Source: Gemmatimonadota bacterium
GTDB lineage: Bacteria; Gemmatimonadota; Gemmatimonadetes; JACCXV01; JAHWKZ01
DNA length: 6,915 nucleotides
Assembly (NCBI GenBank): GCA_030641505.1
Contig: DAOWHI010000148.1
Coordinates: 1 to 6,915 of the forward strand
Direction of reading: 5' to 3'
Within the stretch, counting starts at the first letter, position 1; every line of letters starts with the position of its first letter. Under the pieces are notes generated by a model, which worked only from the letters and a program-made list of their open reading frames with translations, was not told the DNA's origin and did no database searches. Positions 1-5,906 of this stretch are shown here, piece by piece. Made by a program: the position numbers and the translations under genes.

Positions 1-959
1 AGCATCGCCACCGCGGCCAACCCCCACACCTGCCAAACTGAGACCCTTCGCTCACCCGCCCGCGCCCACAAGAGCGCCGTCGTCATCACCGCCGCTCGAA
101 CCACCGACGGCCGGCCACCCACCAGCGCCGCGTATGCGATCAACACCAGCGTGGCCGTCCCGGCGCGGCGAACAGGGCTCCAGCCGACGAGACTGAGGCC
201 GGACGCCAGAAGCCAGGCCAGAAAACCGACGTGCAGGCCCGAGACGGCCAGCAAATGCAACGCGCCCGAGGCCGCGAACGCGTCAACCAACTCGGGCGCC
301 AACCCGGTACGGTCCCCGAGCAGCAGCGCCGTCACGAGGGGCGCCAACTGGACGCCAAAACGAGCGCTGATACGCCCGCGAAGGTGCCGTTCAGTGGTCA
401 CCAGGAGCGGGACCCTTTCCGACCGTCGTTGGATCAGCTCGACGTCGGTCAGAGTCCCATCCCGCGCCCGGCGGGCGAGACCCGGTGGCGGGTAACCGCC
501 GGGCCGATTGACGCGCAACGGCTCGGCTTTCAACCGCCCGACGACACTCCACCGCTCACCGACCATGGGCGACTGCTCGCCCGTCCACCACCAACGGAGA
601 CTCGCACCCCGACACGGACGCAGGCTGCAGCCAAGCGCCTCACCACGAACGTGCCATCGCGCGTCACCGCTCGGTCTGACCGATGTCAAGCGCAGGGTGG
701 CATCGATCTGCGTCTCTCGACCGGCGGCCGCCATCTCGACCCACGTCGCAGCGTCGACGCGAGCACGATCGGTCGCGATTACCAACCGAGAACCGATCAC
801 AAACGCGATCATCGCCCAGCCCGCGATCCCCGACGAAAAGCAGCCGCGCATCATTACTTGCCGTGTCGTCGCCATCGCCAACGCGACGAGGAGCCCAGCT
901 CCGAGGAGCACGTGCACGTAGACGGTCGCGAGCCCTGCCAAACCCACGGCGACCGCCAC
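1..959 (-). CDS. comEC: ComEC/Rec2-type DNA-uptake channel, 5' part only (runs off left edge)
   Basis: ComEC forms the inner-membrane channel that passes single-stranded DNA into the cytoplasm during natural transformation. Hand translation of the reverse complement gives 319 codons with no stop before the left edge. Residues 1-60 hold hydrophobic segments (about 1-31 and 44-57). Residues 64-180 are soluble and beta-rich, as in the DUF4131/OB-fold region, with a pattern like GERWSVVGRL and NRPGGY at 134-155 and two cysteines at 111 and 116. The family signature HLLAVSGLHVG is at 235-245, and GGRPSVVRAAVM at 281-292 matches the next conserved membrane segment. The rest of the competence domain, and any C-terminal metallo-beta-lactamase domain, would lie outside. 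An in-frame TGA at 1077-1079 bounds the frame. GTG at 959 is the first start codon after it and keeps the first membrane segment; GTG at 947 is an alternative. No clear Shine-Dalgarno is seen. The family call is firm, the start uncertain. Confidence 0.88.
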   Translation of the reverse strand, partial: MAVAVGLAGLATVYVHVLLGAGLLVALAMATTRQVMMRGCFSSGIAGWAMIAFVIGSRLVIATDRARVDAATWVEMAAAGRETQIDATLRLTSVRPSGDARWHVRGEALGCSLRPCRGASLRWWWTGEQSPMVGERWSVVGRLKAEPLRVNRPGGYPPPGLARRARDGTLTDVELIQRRSERVPLLVTTERHLRGRISARFGVQLAPLVTALLLGDRTGLAPELVDAFAASGALHLLAVSGLHVGFLAWLLASGLSLVGWSPVRRAGTATLVLIAYAALVGGRPSVVRAAVMTTALLWARAGERRVSVWQVWGLAAVAM

Positions 960-969
960 CCAGGCGGCG

Positions 970-1008
970 GGAGCTACCGCTGCGCGGTCGCGTTTATGCG
1001 GTCGCTCC
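970..1008 (-). promoter_or_regulatory. Imperfect inverted repeat in the putative comEC leader
   Basis: On the plus strand GGAGCTACCGC (970-980) and GCGGTCGCTCC (998-1008) are complementary at 10 of 11 positions, with a 17-nt spacer. In a minus-strand transcript this folds into a stem-loop ending 10 nt before the proposed GTG start of comEC. The 3' arm (976-980) can also pair with the nearer copy of the GCGGTCGC direct repeat (984-988), giving a short 5-bp hairpin with a 3-nt loop that excludes the long one. Regulation is inference only; GC-rich DNA produces such repeats by chance. Confidence 0.35.
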
Positions 1009-1165
1009 GGTGTGCGTTGTTGAAGTCCTCTGGTGATTGCGGCGGTGGGAAGCGGCGCGGGATCGTCGGCCCGCCGTCAAGCTTCGACGACTTGCGACGA
1101 TAGTATGCGTCTACGGACAGGGCACTAAGACATCTCCGGGTTTCGCTCTAGGCAACTGCAAGCTG

Positions 1166-1187
1166 CGGGCCTGGGCTGCTTGGCCCG
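1166..1187 (-). terminator. Terminator-like hairpin after GWxTD-like gene B (no U tract)
   Basis: CGGGCC (1166-1171) and GGCCCG (1182-1187) form a perfect 6-bp, all-GC stem around a 10-nt loop. It begins 3 nt after the TGA of gene B on the minus strand. No run of T follows in the direction of transcription, so it is not a classical intrinsic terminator. It could be a weak or U-less terminator, or a 3'-end stabilising structure, separating the upstream genes from comEC. Confidence 0.35.
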
Positions 1188-1190
1188 GTT

Positions 1191-3371
1191 TCAATCGACT
1201 ATGGTGAACGTTCGCGATTCGTGCACAGACCGATCGCTGGCGTGTCGATCGGTCAGCGTGACATCAAGCGTGTAGGTACCGGGTGCCAGTTCCTGGGTGT
1301 CGAACGACAGGTACTCGGCGGTCACGCGGCCGGCCGAGCCTCGCCGCTCGAACGACAGGGTAATCGCTTCTGGCTCCTCGCGGACACCGATCAATCCCTT
1401 GACCGCCCCGAAGAGCCGCCGTACGGCGCCGCGATCGAGGGTCCTCGAACGGATCGTGTAGTCGACCCGAAACTCTGAGCTCTCCGCTTCGTCGGCGTCG
1501 AGGTTGTAAATCTCGTAGTAGAGAAACAGCGGTTGGCCGCGCGAGAATGTGCGCGACGGGAGCGGCAAAACGACGTGTCCGTTCCGATTGAATCGTGGGT
1601 TATGGTCGCCAGTCGTTACTTGTGCCGCTAGCACCACGTCCGACAACCCGAGCGCACCATAGGCGAAAGCCCGCACATCCACTTGACTCTTCCAGATACC
1701 GACCGCGCCCGACTCTCGATCATCGATCTGCAACGCCAGGTGATACCGCCCAGGCGCGATTCGAACCCGAAAGAGGTCGAGGATGAACGACTCGGCCGAA
1801 CCTGCTGCGTCCGAGCGAACTTCGGTCACATACTCCATCTCCTCAGTGCGACGCGTGATCTCCCGCCACCCTTCGTCGTACACCGCCAACCCTTTCCGGT
1901 ACCGAGCACTCCCGGCCGTCATAGGGGTCGCAAAGTAGACAACCAACTCTGTCTCGTCGCCAGACAGCGCGAAGTTGGCCGGTGCCAGCTCCAATCGCAG
2001 CCGACTCGCGGGTTCAAACGGGTAGGAGTCGGACGAAAGCGCCAACCCCAGGTCCCCATCGATACGGTCGATCACCCGGTCGATGTCCCACGGCCGCAGA
2101 CCGCCGGGTGCGAAATGCGCATGACCCATCGGTGTCGTCGGCAGGTCGCTATAGATGCAGTCGTTGCCCAGGAACTCGGCCCGTTCGCCAAAGCTGCGGG
2201 GTCGCCGGAAGTTCACCGCAAACGACTTCTTCTCACTCGCCTCCGAACGGCGGTAATACCAGAACCCACACTCGTCACGCCCCACCCCACCCTGAGTATC
2301 GGGTTTTCCGTGGCGTAAATACAGCTCGGCTCGATCGTCCATCGGCCGACCTTGGAATCGAATAGCGAGCGTTGGGCGCCCGAATCCGGTTGCGTTGATC
2401 GCGAGCAACTTCTCGAGACCCCACGCCTTCTTGAGCCGGAAAGTGAAACGAGCAAAGCCGGCTCGCACTTGTTGCTCGACCCACCGTTCGTTGACCGGGC
2501 TGAACGGCAGCGGGTCTCGCTCGTTCCACCACCCTTCTAGGACATCTCGTTTGTTGTCCGTCGACCAGCCCTTCCAATCCGATCGGACCGACTCCGATAG
2601 CAGCGGCTCGAGATCACGGTAGAACGGCTCGATGTCATCGTCCCGACGAGCCTCCGCCAACCCCCGACGGTACGCCTCCCAGCCCACCTCTACCTCCCCA
2701 AGCGCTCCATGGATCACACCCTCATAGTACTTAATGCGAGGCATATACGAGGATGTGCTCATGTTTTCCTTGAGACGGCTGACGTCGGCCAGCGCGGCCG
2801 CGTAATCCCCTGCCTCGTAGAGGACATCGATGCGTCTCAGGGCCAGCTCCGGATCGTACGCTCGATCCAGATGCCGCTCGAAGATCTCCGCCACCAGGCG
2901 GGAATCCTTCGGGTCGAGGTAGAATCGGTGCCAGCGGTCGAAAGCGTCGCGGTAGAACGGATCACGCTCGAAGATCTCGTGAAATGCTCGCCGAGCTCGG
3001 TTCTCTGCGTCCATGCCGTCGATTCGGATGTTCAGTTCGGCGAGGTCGTACCAGACGTCGATCGGATGTGGATCCGCGGCCAACGACCGCTCGAGTGCGT
3101 GTCGCGCGTCGAATAATCGGTTATCGAGCGCCAGATACGACCGTGCCAGGGCCCGATAGCCGGTCGCCCGTGGGTACCCCTCCCGGAGCGCCTGCTCAAA
3201 TACGCTGGAGGCCTTCCAGGCATCGCCGGCAGCAAGCAACCGCTCGGCGTTCGTGAATGTCACTTCGCCGGCGGGCGCTCTTTGCGTGCTGGCGTGAGCG
3301 GTCGGTGTGAACCCGATCAGCGCCCACAAAATCAAGCCGAGCCCCCCGATCCTCGGCTGGATTGATCTCAT
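1191..3371 (-). CDS. Exported TPR / GWxTD-like protein, copy B
   Basis: 726 residues from ATG at 3371. The N-terminus is a signal peptide with hydrophobic core at about 8-22 and likely cleavage after AHA at 25-27; there is no lipobox cysteine. Residues 36-245 are helical and TPR-like. The block at 278-301 (LEGWWN.RDPLPF, then NERWVEQQ) and DDRAELYLRHGKPD at 345-358 match the arrangement of GWxTD-family proteins, whose function is not established. WYY follows at 371-373. The remainder, to about 726, looks beta-rich and ends in a TYTLDVTLTDR strand and FTIVD. The only cysteines are 368 and 405. It is alignable end to end with copy A, roughly half identical by eye. The ATG shares one base with A's TGA (TGATG); a TTG one codon upstream (3374) is an alternative start. 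There is no clear ribosome-binding site, consistent with coupling to A. It probably acts in the periplasm or envelope. The family assignment is from memory of motifs. Confidence 0.82.
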   Translation of the reverse strand: MRSIQPRIGGLGLILWALIGFTPTAHASTQRAPAGEVTFTNAERLLAAGDAWKASSVFEQALREGYPRATGYRALARSYLALDNRLFDARHALERSLAADPHPIDVWYDLAELNIRIDGMDAENRARRAFHEIFERDPFYRDAFDRWHRFYLDPKDSRLVAEIFERHLDRAYDPELALRRIDVLYEAGDYAAALADVSRLKENMSTSSYMPRIKYYEGVIHGALGEVEVGWEAYRRGLAEARRDDDIEPFYRDLEPLLSESVRSDWKGWSTDNKRDVLEGWWNERDPLPFSPVNERWVEQQVRAGFARFTFRLKKAWGLEKLLAINATGFGRPTLAIRFQGRPMDDRAELYLRHGKPDTQGGVGRDECGFWYYRRSEASEKKSFAVNFRRPRSFGERAEFLGNDCIYSDLPTTPMGHAHFAPGGLRPWDIDRVIDRIDGDLGLALSSDSYPFEPASRLRLELAPANFALSGDETELVVYFATPMTAGSARYRKGLAVYDEGWREITRRTEEMEYVTEVRSDAAGSAESFILDLFRVRIAPGRYHLALQIDDRESGAVGIWKSQVDVRAFAYGALGLSDVVLAAQVTTGDHNPRFNRNGHVVLPLPSRTFSRGQPLFLYYEIYNLDADEAESSEFRVDYTIRSRTLDRGAVRRLFGAVKGLIGVREEPEAITLSFERRGSAGRVTAEYLSFDTQELAPGTYTLDVTLTDRHASDRSVHESRTFTIVD

Positions 3372-5581
3372 CAATCGACGATCGAGAATGTCGCTGTGCG
3401 TTGGGTGGTTCGATCGAAGAATGCGTGGTCGGTGATCTTGACCTCGAGCGTGTAGGTGCCAGCCGGCAAAGCGCTGGCATCAAACGACAGATGCTCTGGC
3501 CAGACTCGTCCCCCCAAGTGCGGACTGCGGCGCTCAAAGGACAGCGTAATCGCCTCAGGCTCCTCGCGGACGCCAACCAACCCGCGCAAGCTGCCAAAAA
3601 AACGCTCGATGGCACTGCGATCGATCTTTTTCGCATGAATCGTATAATCCACGCGGTACTCGATCTCGCGGTCGTCGTTGGTCTGCAGGTTGTACGCCTC
3701 GAAGTACAGATAGAGTGGCTGATCATGCAGGAATCGATGCGAGGGCAGGGGTACGATCATGCGCCCATAGCGCTCAAATCGGGCGACACGTCCCCCCTCG
3801 ACAATCTCGGCTGACAGCAAAAGATCGGAAACATCGAGCCCTGTCGGCGAGAAGTGACGAACCCGAACGGTGCCTTTCTGGATGCCCACCGCATCGCCCT
3901 GAAGGTCATCGACCTGAAGAGCGTAGTGATATGTGCCCGGAGCCATCCGAACCCGAAACAGATCGACGAGGTACCACTCGCCACGCTTTTCCTCGCCGTC
4001 TATGGCTCGCGTGACTACCGCCCGCATATCCTCCGACTGGCGGGTGATCTCGCGCCAGTTCTCATCGTAAAGTACGAGCCCTTTCCGATACCGGGAGCGG
4101 TCGCCGCGCACCTCGATCTCAGGCACCGGTACGGCGAAATAGAAGACGACATCGGTCTCGGTACGGAAGTAGGAGAAATTGGCGGGCGCCAAATCGACCG
4201 GCATCCTGTGTTCGACCCGATGGTCGTAGGTGTCGATCGCCAAGCCGATATCCATGTCACGAAGCGCTTCCTCTTGCGCTCGCGCCAGATCGTTTCCGGT
4301 TAACCCACCCGCGTTGAAGTACTCCAGCGCGAGGGGTGTCCTGGGTACTGTGGTAAAGTTGCAGTCGTTGCCAAAGAAAACGCCCCGCGCACCAACCATC
4401 AACTTATTGCCGTCGGTGAAATTGACCCCCATCTCCCCGTTCGGAAGGCCATCCCGGTTGTAGTACCAGAAACCACACTCGTCGCGGCCAACGCCGGCGG
4501 TCTCGTCCGGTTCTCCGTGTCGCAAAAAAAACGCACCGCGATCGTCGAGCGAGCGGCCATCTAGACGAATCACGACCACCGGCATTCCGCTGTCGCGACC
4601 GCCAACATCGACGAGCCTCTCCTTGCTTATCGGCTTCTTCCACTGATACGATTCGCGCGCCACACGGATCCGGTTCTGTTGCTCGACCCATCGTTCGTTG
4701 ACGTCGCTAAACGGCAACGGGTCGCGTGCGTTCCAGAAGCCCTCGACAAACGATCGCCGACGTTCGACCGACCAATCCATCCAACCCACTCGCTCGTGGT
4801 CCGAGAGCAGTGGTTGGATGTCGCGATAGTAGGGCTCCAGGTCAGGCTCGGTCGCAGCAAACGCTAGTCCGTTGAAGTAGTGGCCAGCTCCCTGCTCCGA
4901 CTCACCGAGCGCCGCCAGCACAACCCCTGACAGGTGTGACAACCGGGCTAGGTATCGCTCCTGAGGGACGCGGCGGCGGAACTCTTCGATCGCCTCCAAG
5001 GCGGACCGATGTTCGCCGGCATCGTTAAGCACATCGATTCGCCTGAGTGCCACGTCGGGATCGAAATCTCGCGCTAGATGACGTGCGAAGGTCTCGGCTA
5101 CGTCGCGGGAGTCGCTTCGATCGAGGTACATCCGTTCCCACCGCGCGTAAGCATCGCGATAGTGTGGGTCAAGCCGAAAGACCTCGTGTAATGCCTTGCG
5201 CGCACGCGGATCGGAGTCGCCGCCCTCCAAACGCAGGTTCACGTCGGCGAGTCGGTACCACGTTTCGATGTCATCGGGTTCCGCTCTTAGCGACCGTTCG
5301 AGCGCCTCGCGGACAAAGAAGAGACGGTTGTCGAGCGCCAGATAAGCATCCGCAACAGCCCGATAGCCGGGCCCAGCGGGGTAGCCCTCGCGCACCGCAC
5401 GCTCGAAGTACTCGCGCGCATCCCACGCCTCACCCGAAGCCAGCGCGTCTTCGCCCGCCGAGAAGCTGATCTGACCGCGGTTCTGAGCGCGCACGGTTGC
5501 CCCGGAGGCCAGCGCCAACATGGAGGCGATCGCCGCAATTGCGAAAAAGCGGATGCCTGGTGGACCGGTCGGGAATACCAT
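3371..5581 (-). CDS. Exported TPR / GWxTD-like protein, copy A
   Basis: 736 residues. A signal peptide has its hydrophobic core at about 12-28 and probable cleavage after VRA at 30-32; there is no lipobox. Residues 36-245 carry helical repeats of TPR type, for example EAWDAREYFERAVREG and the following LALDNRLF..EALERSL unit. The GWxTD-like core comprises FVEGFWNARDPLPF (278-291), NERWVEQQ (295-302), DDRGAFFLRHGEPDE (346-360) and DECGFWYY (367-374). The C-terminal half appears beta-rich and ends in TFSIVD. The only cysteines are 369 and 407. The ATG at 5581 is the only sensible start: an in-frame TAG lies 10-12 bases upstream and the next ATG falls inside the signal peptide. AAGG touches the ATG directly, too close to act as a normal ribosome-binding site. 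It follows the lapA-like gene by 36 bp and overlaps copy B by one base. Catalytic residues are not evident; a structural or scaffold role in the envelope is inference. Confidence 0.85.
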   Translation of the reverse strand: MVFPTGPPGIRFFAIAAIASMLALASGATVRAQNRGQISFSAGEDALASGEAWDAREYFERAVREGYPAGPGYRAVADAYLALDNRLFFVREALERSLRAEPDDIETWYRLADVNLRLEGGDSDPRARKALHEVFRLDPHYRDAYARWERMYLDRSDSRDVAETFARHLARDFDPDVALRRIDVLNDAGEHRSALEAIEEFRRRVPQERYLARLSHLSGVVLAALGESEQGAGHYFNGLAFAATEPDLEPYYRDIQPLLSDHERVGWMDWSVERRRSFVEGFWNARDPLPFSDVNERWVEQQNRIRVARESYQWKKPISKERLVDVGGRDSGMPVVVIRLDGRSLDDRGAFFLRHGEPDETAGVGRDECGFWYYNRDGLPNGEMGVNFTDGNKLMVGARGVFFGNDCNFTTVPRTPLALEYFNAGGLTGNDLARAQEEALRDMDIGLAIDTYDHRVEHRMPVDLAPANFSYFRTETDVVFYFAVPVPEIEVRGDRSRYRKGLVLYDENWREITRQSEDMRAVVTRAIDGEEKRGEWYLVDLFRVRMAPGTYHYALQVDDLQGDAVGIQKGTVRVRHFSPTGLDVSDLLLSAEIVEGGRVARFERYGRMIVPLPSHRFLHDQPLYLYFEAYNLQTNDDREIEYRVDYTIHAKKIDRSAIERFFGSLRGLVGVREEPEAITLSFERRSPHLGGRVWPEHLSFDASALPAGTYTLEVKITDHAFFDRTTQRTATFSIVD

Positions 5582-5598
5582 CCTTATAGACTATAAAG
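5582..5598 (-). promoter_or_regulatory. AT-rich imperfect palindrome abutting the start of GWxTD-like gene A
   Basis: CCTTATAG-A-CTATAAAG is symmetrical at 7 of 8 base pairs around position 5590, with perfect 6-bp inner arms. It stands out as AT-rich in GC-rich surroundings. On the minus strand it includes TATAGT (5590-5595), five of six matches to a -10 box, placed 8 nt before the ATG; this would give a nearly leaderless transcript. A TTGA-containing hexamer lies 20 bp further upstream, a poor -35 at poor spacing. It could be a promoter, an operator for a dimeric regulator, or a chance sequence. Confidence 0.35.
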
Positions 5599-5617
5599 CC
5601 GTCACAGGCTCGGCCGT

Positions 5618-5890
5618 TCAATCACCACCGCGCTCTCGCTCCAGCTGGCGGACACGCCTGGCCAGCCGTGCGTTTTCTGCCCGAGCCGCCAGGTCGCCCG
5701 GCAAACCGAGCAGAAACATCGCCAAGAGGCCGAGGCCGACCCCCGTGTAAACAGCGATGATTGCATCAACCTGCCACCGCCATAATCCGAACGTGAAGGC
5801 GATCGCCTGTCCGCGATTGTAGAGCGCGAATAGAAACAGGACCGCAAACGCGATCAGCGCGAGCCCCAGTGCAGCTCGCCGTCGGTTCAT
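5618..5890 (-). CDS. LapA-like small inner-membrane protein
   Basis: 90 residues. It has two hydrophobic segments (about 6-24 and 43-63) joined by a short loop containing NRGQAIAFTFGLWRWQ, then a charged helical tail (65-88) rich in Arg, Glu and Leu that may form a coiled coil. This is the layout of LapA-domain (DUF1049) proteins. In Escherichia coli LapA works with LapB, a TPR protein, in control of lipopolysaccharide synthesis; many bacteria carry stand-alone homologues of unknown role. ATG at 5890 was chosen because it precedes the first membrane segment and begins 17 bp after the miaB stop. A longer in-frame start at 6001 would add 37 unrelated-looking residues overlapping miaB. No strong ribosome-binding site is visible. 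TPR proteins lie downstream, but they are exported, unlike LapB. The family call rests on topology and loop pattern, not strong motifs. Confidence 0.72.
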   Translation of the reverse strand: MNRRRAALGLALIAFAVLFLFALYNRGQAIAFTFGLWRWQVDAIIAVYTGVGLGLLAMFLLGLPGDLAARAENARLARRVRQLERERGGD

Positions 5891-5906
5891 TGACCGTTCG
5901 CCGTTT

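Larger units (their letters stand above)
960..1190. other. 231-bp intergenic region between GWxTD-like gene B and comEC
   Basis: I find no supportable gene in this gap. The comEC frame is closed by TGA at 1077-1079 and has no usable start between there and 959. The gap holds a terminator-like hairpin near 1166-1187, an 11-bp imperfect inverted repeat at 970-1008 and a direct repeat of GCGGTCGC at 984-991 and 998-1005. No tRNA arms are recognisable. A TACTAT hexamer on the minus strand (1100-1105) resembles a -10 box but lacks a good -35. This is the only gap longer than 40 bp in the minus-strand gene string, so it is where an independent comEC promoter would be expected. Confidence 0.6.

Noticed and set aside
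231..1103. Plus-strand open frame of 290 codons
   Set aside because: It is antisense to comEC, is Arg/Pro/Asp-rich with no recognisable motif, and arises from GC-rich codon bias. The minus strand carries the clear HLLAVSGLHVG signature in the same DNA.
1100..1105. TACTAT on the minus strand as a -10 box for comEC
   Set aside because: The hexamer 17 bp upstream (TTAGTG) matches a -35 box at only two positions, so a promoter cannot be supported from sequence alone.
1683..2318. Plus-strand open frame of 211 codons inside gene B
   Set aside because: It is antisense to the conserved GWxTD-like and beta-rich regions of copy B, with Arg/Pro/His-rich composition and no motif.
3196..3726. Minus-strand open frame of 176 codons across the A-B junction
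   Set aside because: It is a shadow frame: both real proteins read through this region in other frames with signal peptide, TPR and C-terminal motifs, while this one is a Ser/Arg-rich string.
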